A DNA stretch of 64,000 nucleotides from CBDBLK01 sp965243145 (GTDB taxonomy: Bacteria; Bdellovibrionota; Bacteriovoracia; Bacteriovoracales; Bacteriovoracaceae): NCBI GenBank assembly GCA_965243145.1, contig CBDEUB010000002.1:248001-312000 (forward strand), written 5' to 3'. Each line of letters opens with the position of its first letter. Position 1 is the first letter of the stretch. A program made the translations under genes and the position numbers. This document shows, piece after piece, positions 41,879-51,022 of the stretch. A model generated the notes under the pieces. That model ran no database searches. It saw nothing but the letters and a program-made list of their open reading frames with translations, and was not told the DNA's origin.

Positions 41879-43876
41879 TTGTCTCTACCGTTTCAATTAA
41901 AGTCTGCCTTTCATCCGACTGGTGATCAGCCCAAGGCCATAGAGGCCCTGGTGGGCGGTTTTCAAAGAGGGGATAGGGCGCAAACGCTGTTGGGAGTGAC
42001 GGGTTCGGGCAAGACCTTCACCATGGCCAATGTCATTCAGCAGTTGGGCAAAAAAACTTTGGTCTTGGCCCCCAACAAGACTTTGGCGGCCCAACTCTAC
42101 GCCGAATTTAAGCAATTTTTCCCCCACAATGCAGTGGAGTATTTCATCAGCTATTACGACTATTACCAACCCGAGGCCTATGTGGTGGCCACCGACACCT
42201 ATATTGAAAAAGACGCCTCTATCAATGACGAGATCGACAAACTGAGACACAGCACCACCCGCAGTTTGTTGGAGCGGGAAGATGTCATCGTGGTGGCCTC
42301 GGTAAGTTGCATTTATGGTATCGGTAGTCCCCGTGAATACCGCCAGCAAAGGGCCAGACTTTTCGCCGGCGATCCCCTGGAGCGCGACCAGTTTTTGCAA
42401 ACCCTGGCCGAAATGCAATACCAGCGCAACGATGTGGAGTTGAGTCGCGGGTGTTTTCGTGTGCGCGGGGATCGGGTGGAGGTTTTCCCCAGCTACGAAG
42501 ACAGTCACGCCGTGCGGGTGGAATTTTTCGACGATCACATTGAGTCTTTGAGCACTGTCGATCCCCTGCGCGGAAAAGTGGTGCAACGGTTAAACAAGGT
42601 TTCCCTCTACCCCAAGTCCCATTATGTCGTGGGGCGCGAGCGCATGCACCGGGCGATCGAGGGCATCCGTTCCGAATTGCGGGAACACTTGCAAATCTTG
42701 GAACGGCGGCAAAAATTGGTGGAGCGCCAGCGGCTCGAACAGCGCACTCTTTTGGATTTGGAGATGCTGGAAGAAGTTGGCCTGTGCGCAGGCATCGAAA
42801 ACTATTCCCGCCACTTGACCGGCACAGATGAGGGGGAACCGCCGCCCACCCTGTTGGATTTTTTCGCCCGGGATTTTTTGATGATCATCGACGAGTCCCA
42901 CATCGCTTGCCCCCAAGTCGGCGGCATGTATAGGGGGGATCGCGCGCGCAAGGAAAACCTGGTGGAGCACGGTTTTCGCCTGCCCTCGGCCCTGGACAAC
43001 CGGCCACTGCGCTTTGAAGAGTTCGAGCAGCGCTTGGATCAGGTTTTATTTGTCTCCGCAACTCCGGGGGACTACGAACTGAGGGAGAGCGGCGGCGCTT
43101 ACACCGAGCAGATTATCCGGCCGACGGGGCTGCTCGACCCGCAGGTGGAGATCCGTTCGGCGGAGTCCCAAGTGGACGACATTTTGAGTGAGGCCAAAAA
43201 AGTCATCGAGCGGGGGTTTCGCGTTTTGATCACCACTTTGACCAAGCATCTGTCCGAGGAATTGAGCACTTATTTCCAATCCCAGGGCATGCGCATCCGC
43301 TACCTCCATTCAGACATCAAGGCCCTGGAGCGAACGCAAATTCTACAGGACTTGCGCGCCGGCAAGTTTGACATTTTAGTGGGCATCAACTTGTTGCGCG
43401 AGGGCCTCGACCTTCCCGAAGTGGCTCTGGTGGGGATTCTCGACGCCGACAAAGAAGGGTTTTTGCGTTCCGAGAGGTCGCTGATTCAAACCATTGGCCG
43501 GGCCGCGCGCAACAGCGAGGGCCAAGTCATCCTCTACGCCTATCAAAAAACCGCCTCCATCAATCGTGCCATGGAGGAAACCCGCCGCCGCCGCCGGTTG
43601 CAGGAGGCCCACAACGCTAAACACGGCATCACGCCCCGGAGTATCAACAAACCCATCACCAGTGGTGTGTTGGAAACATTGCGGGGAGTGCGGGGGACTC
43701 AGGCCCTCTTGGCCCAGGATGAATCCGCCGCCGATTTGTCTCCCGAAACTCTGGATCACAAAATTGATCTTTTGAGACGCCACATGAAGGCGCTGGCCAA
43801 AGAACTGCGCTTTGAAGAGGCGGCCCGGGTGCGCGAGGAGATCAAGGCCCTGGTGGAGGCCCGTTTGAGTTTGTGA
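41879..43876 (+). CDS. uvrB: excinuclease ABC subunit B
   Basis: Damage-verification helicase of nucleotide excision repair. 665 residues from TTG 41879, 17 bases after carD; no better start fits the conserved FHPTGDQPKAIEAL. Walker A is GVTGSGKTFT near 40. The beta-hairpin region is YYDYYQPEAYV near 95, DEAH-type box IDESH near 340, and the helicase C domain contains LLREGLDLPEVALV and QTIGRAARN. The C-terminal UVR motif (IDLLRRHMKALAKELRFEEA) is present, so the protein is complete. Confidence 0.97.
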   Translation: MSLPFQLKSAFHPTGDQPKAIEALVGGFQRGDRAQTLLGVTGSGKTFTMANVIQQLGKKTLVLAPNKTLAAQLYAEFKQFFPHNAVEYFISYYDYYQPEAYVVATDTYIEKDASINDEIDKLRHSTTRSLLEREDVIVVASVSCIYGIGSPREYRQQRARLFAGDPLERDQFLQTLAEMQYQRNDVELSRGCFRVRGDRVEVFPSYEDSHAVRVEFFDDHIESLSTVDPLRGKVVQRLNKVSLYPKSHYVVGRERMHRAIEGIRSELREHLQILERRQKLVERQRLEQRTLLDLEMLEEVGLCAGIENYSRHLTGTDEGEPPPTLLDFFARDFLMIIDESHIACPQVGGMYRGDRARKENLVEHGFRLPSALDNRPLRFEEFEQRLDQVLFVSATPGDYELRESGGAYTEQIIRPTGLLDPQVEIRSAESQVDDILSEAKKVIERGFRVLITTLTKHLSEELSTYFQSQGMRIRYLHSDIKALERTQILQDLRAGKFDILVGINLLREGLDLPEVALVGILDADKEGFLRSERSLIQTIGRAARNSEGQVILYAYQKTASINRAMEETRRRRRLQEAHNAKHGITPRSINKPITSGVLETLRGVRGTQALLAQDESAADLSPETLDHKIDLLRRHMKALAKELRFEEAARVREEIKALVEARLSL

Positions 43877-43894
43877 TCTTCTTAGGCCAGGCCT

Positions 43895-45433
43895 TTATTT
43901 GCCAAAGAATTTTTGAATGTCTTTGGCCAGCAGTGAAAAATCCCCAATGGGTTTGGTGATGATGTGGCCAAAGGGATTGGCCACATTTTGCCGCAGGCCT
44001 TGAAGGTTGCGCTCGGTGGTGGTCACCCAGATGGGCAATTTCGGAGCGTGCTCTTTAATTTGCTGGGCAAATTGGAGTCCGTCAAAATCGGTCTGCCCCG
44101 GCATGGCCAAGTCGGTGATCACCAAGGCGACGCCGGCGCTATTTTTGAGTATTGCTTTGAGGGCCTTGCCGGCATCGTTAAAAGCGGCAATTTGATATTC
44201 TTTTTCCAGTGCCGTTTGAATCGCCTCCGTCACCAAAGGGTCGCTATCCACGACAATAATTTTGCCCTTGAGACGACAGGATGCCGTTTTTTGTTGTGGT
44301 ACAGAAGGTTGAGCACTTTCTGGGCCAGAGAGGGGAAAAGAGAGCGTGATGGTAGTGCCCTCTCCATATTGGGAAGCGAGATTTATTTTCCCCCGGTGCA
44401 CTTCGATCGCCTCTTTGATAATTCCCATGCCCAGGCCTGTGCCGGCACCGATCTCTTTGGTGGTGTAAAAGGGATAAAAAATCTTTTTTTGAATGTCTGT
44501 TTTCATGCCCGTGCCGTTGTCGCTAACCACGATCACCAATTCCGTCGCGGTGGCCTCCGCCTTGATGTGGATCAATCCTCCGGTCAACATTTTTTCGGCG
44601 ATGGCATCTTTTGAATTGGAGATAATATTTTGAAAAATGCTTTCAAATTTTCCCCGGTTGCCGATCAATGTTAAATTTTCGTCAAATTGGTTTTCCAGTT
44701 GGACTTGAATACCCTTTGGCCCCAGGATCATTTTCATAAAATTGATGACTTCTTTGAGACTCACCAGCGGGGAAAATTCCTGGTCGTCGTGGTAGTTCCT
44801 TTGCATGGAATTGGCCCTGATGCCCTCGATGACCCTCGACATTCGATCCGCCACGGAAATAATTTTTTTGGAAATTTCTTGCGCCTTTTGGGGAGTTATG
44901 TTGGCCTTGGAAAGCCGGTAACAAAATCCTTTCAGTGCGGTCAGGGGATTGTTCAACTCGTGGGCCACACCGGCGGTCAGCAGTCCCAAAGTTGCCAATT
45001 TGGATGAATGTTGGATTTTCTCTTTGAGTTCGGAATTTTTTTTGACAAAGATTTGCCTAAAATAGGCATTGTGTATGGCGCGTTTGACTCCCTTTAAGTT
45101 AATCCGTTTTAAATCAATGGCGTCGCTAAAACCCATGCGGATAAAATAGGCCTCTTGGTCGAGGGTAATATTTTCACCGACGACAATTTTTATGGCGGTG
45201 TTGTAATGGACATCGTAGGTGTGTTCCTTGAGGTCGGCATCGGAAGACGGGGGTTCTACCAAATGCACTACCACTTCACTCAGGCCGTCTTCCGGGGAGT
45301 GGAGTTCCAGAGCGAGTTCCTTTTTCCCCTGGTTCTGTTTTTCAAGCATGTCGTAAAAATTTTTTTCAGGCCCTTTTTTTAAATGGGCCATAAACTTAAC
45401 TGGGATATTGTGCTTTGATGGATGATTTTTCAT
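43895..45433 (-). CDS. hybrid sensor histidine kinase with C-terminal receiver
   Basis: 512 residues, no membrane segment, so cytoplasmic. About 130 N-terminal residues of unknown type come first. The H box is LLTAGVAHELNNPLTALKGF near 157, the N box NIISNSKDAI, the G1 box SDNGTGMK and G2 GAGTGLGMGI. A receiver follows from about 390 (IIVVDSDPLV, phospho-acceptor Asp in VITDLAMPG, Lys in ITKPIG). No response-regulator gene is adjacent. The signal is unknown. Confidence 0.92.
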   Translation of the reverse strand: MKNHPSKHNIPVKFMAHLKKGPEKNFYDMLEKQNQGKKELALELHSPEDGLSEVVVHLVEPPSSDADLKEHTYDVHYNTAIKIVVGENITLDQEAYFIRMGFSDAIDLKRINLKGVKRAIHNAYFRQIFVKKNSELKEKIQHSSKLATLGLLTAGVAHELNNPLTALKGFCYRLSKANITPQKAQEISKKIISVADRMSRVIEGIRANSMQRNYHDDQEFSPLVSLKEVINFMKMILGPKGIQVQLENQFDENLTLIGNRGKFESIFQNIISNSKDAIAEKMLTGGLIHIKAEATATELVIVVSDNGTGMKTDIQKKIFYPFYTTKEIGAGTGLGMGIIKEAIEVHRGKINLASQYGEGTTITLSFPLSGPESAQPSVPQQKTASCRLKGKIIVVDSDPLVTEAIQTALEKEYQIAAFNDAGKALKAILKNSAGVALVITDLAMPGQTDFDGLQFAQQIKEHAPKLPIWVTTTERNLQGLRQNVANPFGHIITKPIGDFSLLAKDIQKFFGK

Positions 45434-45511
45434 TTTGATTGAAGATGTAAAGAGAGATCATTTCTCTTTTAAAATTATCTCGAACCAGTACTTTTTTCAA
45501 AGATAATTATT

Positions 45512-45988
45512 CTAAACTCGGCCCAACAGGGCGTGAACGCGCTCGCCGAGGCAGTTGGAATCGGCCAGAAAATGGGCGTAGTGGGAGTGTAAACATTTGA
45601 TGCTGGAAAAATTGCGGACACCGCCGATGCCGGTATTGCAGAGAACTTTGAGTTTGTTGAGAGGCAATTGTTTCCAGTGGTGATGGCGTTTTTTGAGCAG
45701 AGATATTCTCATCTTCCGGTAACGGTGGTGGTCTGCCTGGATTTGTTCGGCCATGGCCTGTTCGCTTTCCCAGTGGGCCATAAGTCCATCCCGCTCCAGG
45801 TGGGAAACCCGCTTTTTCAAATCGGGACAAGTCAGCCAGAAGAGGGTGGGGAAGGGGTTTCCATTCACCAGGGGATCGACTTGAATGACCGTGGGCCAAC
45901 CGTCCCTTTCCCTGGCGGCGATTTTGAGTGCACCGGCGGGAATTTTTCCCAGTTGACGGGCCACTATGGCGAGGTCTTCGGGGTGCAT
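45512..45988 (-). CDS. DUF501 family protein
   Basis: 158 residues. PFPTLFWLTCPDLKKRVSHL and the C-terminal GIGGVRNFSSIKCLHSHYAH with conserved Cys and His are the DUF501 hallmarks, found in many bacteria with no proven function. The start (MHPEDLAIVARQLGKIPAGA) matches the family's N-terminus. It is divergent from the lipoprotein at 46117. Confidence 0.88.
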   Translation of the reverse strand: MHPEDLAIVARQLGKIPAGALKIAARERDGWPTVIQVDPLVNGNPFPTLFWLTCPDLKKRVSHLERDGLMAHWESEQAMAEQIQADHHRYRKMRISLLKKRHHHWKQLPLNKLKVLCNTGIGGVRNFSSIKCLHSHYAHFLADSNCLGERVHALLGRV

Positions 45989-46116
45989 AAGGCCCCAATA
46001 TACGCCCGACTTTTAGGCACGGTCAAAAAATGCTAACTCTAGCGCATCAATGGGGCCTGGTGCTAAAATAAAAACAATCATTGCCGTGAAATTCCAAATA
46101 GAGAAGGAGGAAAACT

Positions 46117-46365
46117 ATGGGAATTTTCTTAAAACCGATGTCAAAATCGGTGAAAAAGGGCCTTTGCGCCATCGTTTTGGCCAGTGGCCTGTTGGGGATG
46201 TCGGGATGTTCCCTCTGGCCATCTTGCTGTTCCAAAAAATATAAGGCGGAAAAGAGTTGTTGTGCCAGCAAAGGCATGGGCAAGAAGTGCAAAAAGAAAA
46301 AATCCGAGAGTAAGGCCCAGTGCAAACTCAAGAAAAAGGCCAAAACAAGCGAGAGGGCCGAGTAA
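46117..46365 (+). CDS. small lysine- and cysteine-rich lipoprotein
   Basis: 82 residues with an excellent AAGGAGG site. Lipobox LGMSGC gives lipidated Cys 31. The mature part of about 52 residues is very rich in Lys and Cys (SCCSKKYKAEKSCCASKGMG; CKKKKSESKAQCK), suggesting binding of metal or of an acidic polymer. No homologue is recognised. Confidence 0.75.
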   Translation: MGIFLKPMSKSVKKGLCAIVLASGLLGMSGCSLWPSCCSKKYKAEKSCCASKGMGKKCKKKKSESKAQCKLKKKAKTSERAE

Positions 46366-46433
46366 TTTCACCCACAGGGCGCGTTTAGGGGGGTGGAAAG
46401 GCCCCCCAAATGCCTCAGATGCCTCAGATGCCG

Positions 46434-46473
46434 CGGCCAAAGGCCGATTTAGGCCGAAATTTTAGATTTTTTT
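46434..46473 (+). terminator. probable intrinsic terminator after the lipoprotein gene
   Basis: Stem CGGCC/GGCCG with AAA loop, a further CGG-rich arm, then a run of seven T. An additional hairpin GGGGGG/CCCCCC lies at 46388-46407. Between them TGCCTCAGA is tandemly repeated. Confidence 0.4.
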
Positions 46474-46509
46474 ACTAAAATTTTTGATCGAACGACCGAA
46501 TCGGAAGGT

Positions 46510-46662
46510 ATGAGATTCGGTATTAAACAGGTCGTCTTTTTTATTCTCACCCTCTTTCTGCTGAGGATTAGCTTTGCCGGTGAATCGGGGGCATTGCCCG
46601 CGTCCTTGACCAAACAAATTTTATCGGAAAAAGTCTTAAAGGGAGCGAAAACAGCAGAATAG
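46510..46662 (+). CDS. small secreted peptide
   Basis: 50 residues from ATG 46510 with GGAAGG directly upstream: MRFGIKQVVFFILTLFLLRI then SFAG, a signal peptide. A mature stretch of about 26 residues ends in KGAKTAE. The next gene begins immediately after its stop, so the two are probably co-translated. No family recognised. Confidence 0.55.
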   Translation: MRFGIKQVVFFILTLFLLRISFAGESGALPASLTKQILSEKVLKGAKTAE

Positions 46663-47940
46663 TTGGGGAGATTTGCCATATCCTTTGAGTTTGGGGAGCG
46701 CCTGGAGGCCTCGGCCACATTTTTGGCCCCCTATGTACCGATTTTTAACCGTGAAGTGATCCTCTCCTATCCGGCCAGCGAGCGGGCCTATCCCCCCGCT
46801 TGGGCGGAAATGTTGCAGCGGCTCTCTCCCGTGGAGCGCTGGAGATTTGACGCGCAAAGTGATTGGACTCCCCTGGCGGGAACGGATTTGGGTGGCCTGG
46901 TGGCCAAGCTCCGCCAATTGGGGGACTGCCCCGCAGTGGAGGCCCCCGACGACTTGCCCCTCCCCAGTTGGGCCTTCTTTAGAGTTGGCCAAAAAAAGCG
47001 CCACGAAATTTGCAAGCTGGCCCCCCTGTTGAGTTCGCTCCATCAGCGTCACCGGGTGCGGGAGCTGGTCGATATTGGCGGAGGGGTGGGGCATTTGGCG
47101 CGGGTTTTGGCCCACTATTTTGCCGTGCCGGTGCTCTCGGTTGACAAACGCCCCGATTTGCAGCGAATTGGCCTGGGAAAATTGCATCATCATCCACCAC
47201 CGGACGAGGCCCAAGAAGTGCGTTTTCATTGCCTGAATTTTGATTGCCAAAAGGCCTTGGAGCGGGGCCTCTTTCACGCCCGCGCGGGTTCGGTGGGGCT
47301 GCACACTTGCGGCGATTTGGCGATGGAACATCTCAGGGCCTTCGCCGCTTCCGAATCCCCGTTTGCCCTCAATTTCGCTTGTTGTTATCACCTCTGCCAG
47401 GCCCCTCTCGGGTGGCACAGTCGTCGCGCGCGCCGGACGGTTCCCTTTTTCCTGGAGAGAGTGGCCTTTACCTTGGCGGCGCGGGGGCATGGCCACCTGT
47501 CCTTTGAGGATTACCAACTCAAAGAGAGGGTCAAATTCTTTCGCTACACTCTGCACTTTTTTTTGCGGGAGCACTGGGGCCTGCGGGAATTTGTGCCGGT
47601 GGGGAGTGCCCACCGGCGTCTCTACGGTGGCGAGTTTGAGGACTATGCCCTGGCCAAACTTAAAGGTTTGGCCCAGCGGCCCTGTCACCGCCAAAATGCC
47701 CTTCCCAGTGCCCGGGTGTTGCGCCAGTATTTTGCCGACGAGAAGCGGCAGAAGAAAATCCGCACTCTGTTTTTTTGCAACCTGGTGCGTTGGCAATTTG
47801 GCAGGGCCTTGGAGTCTTTAATTCTGCTGGATCGCTGCCTTTGGGCCGCAGAGCGCGGGTACCGGGTGGCCCTAAAGCGCTTTTTTCGCCCGGAGATTTC
47901 CCCCCGCAATCTGGGCATCTTGGTGGAGAAAGGCCATTGA
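46663..47940 (+). CDS. SAM-dependent methyltransferase (METTL25/RRNAD1-like)
   Basis: 425 residues if started at TTG 46663, directly after the previous stop. The SAM-binding motif ELVDIGGGVGHLARVL is near residue 128, followed by SVDKRP. The HTCGDLA motif near 210 and FACCYHLC near 238 are characteristic of the PF13679/METTL25-type family. These proteins are poorly characterised and are related to rRNA dimethylases only at the fold level. The substrate is unknown. The start is uncertain by a few codons. Confidence 0.8.
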   Translation: MGRFAISFEFGERLEASATFLAPYVPIFNREVILSYPASERAYPPAWAEMLQRLSPVERWRFDAQSDWTPLAGTDLGGLVAKLRQLGDCPAVEAPDDLPLPSWAFFRVGQKKRHEICKLAPLLSSLHQRHRVRELVDIGGGVGHLARVLAHYFAVPVLSVDKRPDLQRIGLGKLHHHPPPDEAQEVRFHCLNFDCQKALERGLFHARAGSVGLHTCGDLAMEHLRAFAASESPFALNFACCYHLCQAPLGWHSRRARRTVPFFLERVAFTLAARGHGHLSFEDYQLKERVKFFRYTLHFFLREHWGLREFVPVGSAHRRLYGGEFEDYALAKLKGLAQRPCHRQNALPSARVLRQYFADEKRQKKIRTLFFCNLVRWQFGRALESLILLDRCLWAAERGYRVALKRFFRPEISPRNLGILVEKGH

Positions 47941-48039
47941 AGCAGGCGCAAAGCGGGTTTCTCCCACTTCGCCTTGGGCGCGCACTTTGGGCAGGCACAA
48001 CAGGCAGGCGGCAAAAATGAAAAAAAGAATTTTGGCCAT
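47872..48039 (-). CDS. possible small exported protein antisense to the methyltransferase end
   Basis: 55 residues from ATG 48039: a signal peptide (ILFFIFAACLLCLPKVRAQG) followed by about 35 residues ending KKAL. It overlaps the 3' end of the methyltransferase gene by 69 bases. The hydrophobic leader with a good cleavage site suggests a gene, but the overlap and the weak ribosome site leave doubt. Confidence 0.35.
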   Translation of the reverse strand: MAKILFFIFAACLLCLPKVRAQGEVGETRFAPASMAFLHQDAQIAGGNLRAKKAL

Positions 48040-48164
48040 CAGGGCCTGAATGTCATGAGGTAGCATGGCCAAAATCTCCTTAACAACTCTTTTTATGACA
48101 AAAAAATTGCCCCAAGGCAAGGGCATCGGTTAAAAAAGGCGTTGAGGAGTGCCTGGGGGAGGGT

Positions 48165-48725
48165 GTGATCCATAAAATTGTCCACATTTCCGAGATCGAT
48201 TGTTCGTCCTGGCCAGAGTTTCAAGGGCAAGGCCAGCAGTGGCAAAGTTCCCGTTATGCCCTTTGTCAAGCACTGCGTCAACTCGAGCCCGATATGGCCC
48301 TGCAAGGCCCCGAGCGCTTGGAAATTGAGGGCCATCATTGCTTGAAGCACAACCCGCAAATTCTGGTGGGACTCTCCCACTCCGGGGATTACGGAGCGGC
48401 GGTGGTGGGGTGGCGCTCGCCAAGTCTCAAGGGCCTGGGCATCGATATTGAACGGGAGGGCCGTCCGGTTCCCGAGGGGGGGGAGAAATTTTTTATTCGG
48501 GATGAAGACGATGTGGCCCTCAAGGCCCACTCTCTCCGTTTGTGGGTGGCCAAAGAGGCGGCCTTCAAGGCCTTTTTTCCTCTCTATCGAGGGGATAAAA
48601 CTTTGGTGCTCCACGATTTTTGGGTGCGGGGGCCATCGTTTGGCCTGGGGCGGGAGCGCTTGGGGCACTTGGAGTTTATCCCCCGACAGGATGGCCTTTG
48701 CGTGGCCATGGCCCGCGTGGAGTAA
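48165..48725 (+). CDS. 4'-phosphopantetheinyl transferase (Sfp-like)
   Basis: Attaches phosphopantetheine from CoA to acyl- or peptidyl-carrier proteins. 186 residues from GTG 48165 (GGGAGG site). The Mg-binding motif LGIDIE near residue 91 and WVAKEAAFKAFF near 126 are both present, and LVGLSHSGDY is the usual N-terminal feature. No carrier-protein or polyketide/NRPS gene is in the window, so it may act on primary-metabolism ACP. The stop is 3 bases before the next gene. Confidence 0.88.
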   Translation: MIHKIVHISEIDCSSWPEFQGQGQQWQSSRYALCQALRQLEPDMALQGPERLEIEGHHCLKHNPQILVGLSHSGDYGAAVVGWRSPSLKGLGIDIEREGRPVPEGGEKFFIRDEDDVALKAHSLRLWVAKEAAFKAFFPLYRGDKTLVLHDFWVRGPSFGLGRERLGHLEFIPRQDGLCVAMARVE

Positions 48726-48728
48726 GTT

Positions 48729-49100
48729 ATGCCCGTTGAGCGAGAAGTTCCTCAGATAGAGTTTTCCCCGGCGGCCATACGGCAAGTGTCGCTCATTTTG
48801 CAAAACGACCCCACGGTGAAGGAACAAGTGTTGCGTTTGCACATTAGCGGCAAGGGCTGTGATGGGTTTGACTACGCTTTGGGGTTTACCGAAGTTCGGC
48901 CCAAAGATTTATGCGTTCCCGTGCGCGGCCAGGGGGCCAATTTTACAGTTGCCATGGATGTCTTTAGCGCCCAATATCTCGACTGCGCCCATGTCGATTT
49001 TGTCCAGGAGTTTGGCGGCGGAGAGGAGGGGCGCGAGGGGTTTGTCATTACCAACCCCAGGCAGGCAGAGTACAAGGGAAAGTTCTGGTTGCGCCATTGA
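48729..49100 (+). CDS. IscA/HesB-like protein lacking the C-terminal cysteine pair
   Basis: 123 residues. The A-type iron-sulfur carrier fold is clear (FSPAAIRQV; LRLHISGKGCDGFDYALGF; FVITNPRQ). A-type proteins use three cysteines: one in GKGC and two in a C-terminal CGCG. Here only the first remains; the end reads NPRQAEYKGKFW. It therefore probably cannot hold a cluster in the standard way. It is cotranscribed with the PPTase. Confidence 0.82.
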   Translation: MPVEREVPQIEFSPAAIRQVSLILQNDPTVKEQVLRLHISGKGCDGFDYALGFTEVRPKDLCVPVRGQGANFTVAMDVFSAQYLDCAHVDFVQEFGGGEEGREGFVITNPRQAEYKGKFWLRH

Positions 49101-49104
49101 AAAC

Positions 49105-49761
49105 TTAAAGGAGTTTGCTCCCGGGAAGTTTGAGGCCCCACTGCCCGTTCCCCTGGTATTGGAGGACGCGGGTGATGAGGTGGTAGCGCACCACCACTTC
49201 CCGCACTCCGTCTCCGTTCAAATCTTTGAGAATGACTTGGTGTTGGCGCTGATGGTAATGCCCGATGCCGTCTTCGTATTCCTCCCAGACTACCGGGCCT
49301 TTGGCCATATTGAAGGTGGAGAGATCACCCCGTTCTATGGTCAACAAGTACAGGCGGGCGGTGGAACGCAGTTCCCGGTAGTGGGTTTTCCCCTCTAAAA
49401 AGTAGATCAAAAAGAGGCGGGTGGCGGGGGAGAGGCGATGGGCCTCCAGGCGGTAGGCGCGGGAACCTCCTCCCAGCGTCTCCAGGGAGCGGCGGAAAAC
49501 TTCCTGGCCGCGCCAGTCGTAGATGAACATCCAGTCGGTGCCGTCCCGTTTGGCGAAAAAAAAGCTCTCTTTGCGGGCGTCTCCTCCCAAGTCAAAGCGG
49601 TAGCGGGGAGTGCGCGCTTTGAAGTGTTCCCGCGGGGGCGTTTGCCGCCGGGGGCGTTCGGCGAAGCTCCCGTCCAGCATTTGGTGCAAAAGGGCCTCGT
49701 CCTGGGCCAGGGGGGCGGTGAGGGTGAGAGCACTCAAAAGGGCGAGTAAGGCCTGGTTCAT
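49105..49761 (-). CDS. secreted protein with EF-hand/FG-GAP-like calcium loop
   Basis: 218 residues from ATG 49761. Signal peptide LLALLSALTLTAPLA. A beta-rich body (DWMFIYDWRGQEVFRRSLET) contains DLNGDGVREVVVRY near 185, the calcium-loop style repeat of FG-GAP/VCBS proteins in a single copy. Location is periplasm or surface. No specific function is known. Confidence 0.7.
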   Translation of the reverse strand: MNQALLALLSALTLTAPLAQDEALLHQMLDGSFAERPRRQTPPREHFKARTPRYRFDLGGDARKESFFFAKRDGTDWMFIYDWRGQEVFRRSLETLGGGSRAYRLEAHRLSPATRLFLIYFLEGKTHYRELRSTARLYLLTIERGDLSTFNMAKGPVVWEEYEDGIGHYHQRQHQVILKDLNGDGVREVVVRYHLITRVLQYQGNGQWGLKLPGSKLL

Positions 49762-49798
49762 AGTTTTATTATGCCCCAAAGGGTGGTAGGATAGGCCC

Positions 49799-50650
49799 AT
49801 GGATGCGCATTTTTCCCTGGCCTACGCCAAAAACCCCCGCCAAGTGGCCTATAAAACTTTTGCCCCTGAAGGTCTAGAAGGCCCCGCAGGAGATTCTGCT
49901 GGAAACTCCCACACTCAAGTTATCGACTGGCGGGAACTCAAATTCCGCCCGGTGGAGGCCCTGTTGTTTCCCCGAAAGGCCTTGGAGGCGGAGGAATGGC
50001 GGGATTGCCTGGCCACCTGGCGGGTGGAGCAACCACACCTCCCCCTGTGGCCATTGGACGCCGGCGAAATGGACGCCGTGGCCTTTGAACGCCTCGGAGC
50101 GCGGGAGGCCCAGGGCCTTTTGGAAAGGGCCTCGGGCCATTGGTGTTTGCAAAACAACCTGCACTTGTTAGAGCACTTTTTTCCCCGCCTCGAACACTTG
50201 AACGAACTTTTGGCCAACGACCGCAGCGCCTTTTTTGAAGAACTGTGGCAACTGCTCAAAAACAATTTGGCGGCCAGGCAACTCAAAGTGGCCTACCGCC
50301 ATCCCAACTCTAGGGGCAAAACCTCCAGGGCGCGCATGACCGCCATCATCGTCGAGGGAGCAGGGGAGGGGGGCCATATCCCCAACTCGGTGGAAAACCG
50401 CAAGGCCGGGGAGGCCCTGTTGCAACGGTATGTCGACTTGGTGAACTCTCCTTGGTGCGTGCACCAATACTGCCGCGATTCTGGCCAGCTAACTGCCCTG
50501 GCCAGGGTGGGAGGTTCTCCGGTGATCATTATGGCCATATCTGGCCCGCTTTCCGCCTTGCAAAGGGCGCTTTTGAAATCCCTGTTTGAAGGATTGGAGC
50601 GCTATCTGGCCGCCCCGAACCCGCCCAGAGGTTCCCCGCCCAGCAAGTGA
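49799..50650 (+). CDS. hypothetical cytoplasmic protein
   Basis: 283 residues from ATG 49799, divergent from the secreted protein with 37 bases between starts. It has Trp- and Leu-rich segments (WRVEQPHLPLWPLDAGEMDA), a middle helical stretch (FFEELWQLLKNNLAARQLKV) and a C-terminal domain with SPVIIMAISGPLSALQRALL. No motif known to me. The 3' end overlaps the convergent HIT gene by 49 bases. Confidence 0.65.
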   Translation: MDAHFSLAYAKNPRQVAYKTFAPEGLEGPAGDSAGNSHTQVIDWRELKFRPVEALLFPRKALEAEEWRDCLATWRVEQPHLPLWPLDAGEMDAVAFERLGAREAQGLLERASGHWCLQNNLHLLEHFFPRLEHLNELLANDRSAFFEELWQLLKNNLAARQLKVAYRHPNSRGKTSRARMTAIIVEGAGEGGHIPNSVENRKAGEALLQRYVDLVNSPWCVHQYCRDSGQLTALARVGGSPVIIMAISGPLSALQRALLKSLFEGLERYLAAPNPPRGSPPSK

Positions 50651-50943
50651 AAGTGGGCGTGAAAGACGGTTTGGCCTGCATCTTTGCCGAGATTGGTGAC
50701 AATGCGGAACCCCTCCGCTAACTGTGAAGTTTCCGTGCTCCACTGGCGGATGGCCATAAAAACCGCTTGAATTTGCCCGCCGGACATGGCGTTGACATCG
50801 CGGGCGTGTTCTTTGTGAATAAATAAGTGGTGGATTTTGGCCTGGGGGTGGAGGTCGGCAAAACCCAAAACGGCCTCATTTTCAAAAACTTTTTGGCAGG
50901 GGATTTCTCCCCTGACGATTTTGCAAAAGAGACAATCTAACAT
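50602..50943 (-). CDS. HIT family (HINT-like) nucleotide hydrolase
   Basis: 113 residues, normal for HINT. LDCLFCKIVRGEIPCQKVFE is the family start, and the histidine triad is HAHFHLLGG near residue 95. The proteins hydrolyse purine nucleoside phosphoramidates. The two cysteines in the CLFC start may bind zinc as in several bacterial members. Confidence 0.92.
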   Translation of the reverse strand: MLDCLFCKIVRGEIPCQKVFENEAVLGFADLHPQAKIHHLFIHKEHARDVNAMSGGQIQAVFMAIRQWSTETSQLAEGFRIVTNLGKDAGQTVFHAHFHLLGGEPLGGFGAAR

Positions 50944-51022
50944 GAGGCCCCCCTCCGGTTGCCTGGGGTTAAAAAACTGTGGAATAATAGAATAACTCTA
51001 AAGACGGATTTGAGGAGGGGCG

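Noticed and set aside
47685..48014. Several overlapping minus-strand frames at the methyltransferase end
   Set aside because: Mutually overlapping, arginine- and proline-rich shadows; only 47872-48039 has a leader-like start and is listed with low confidence.
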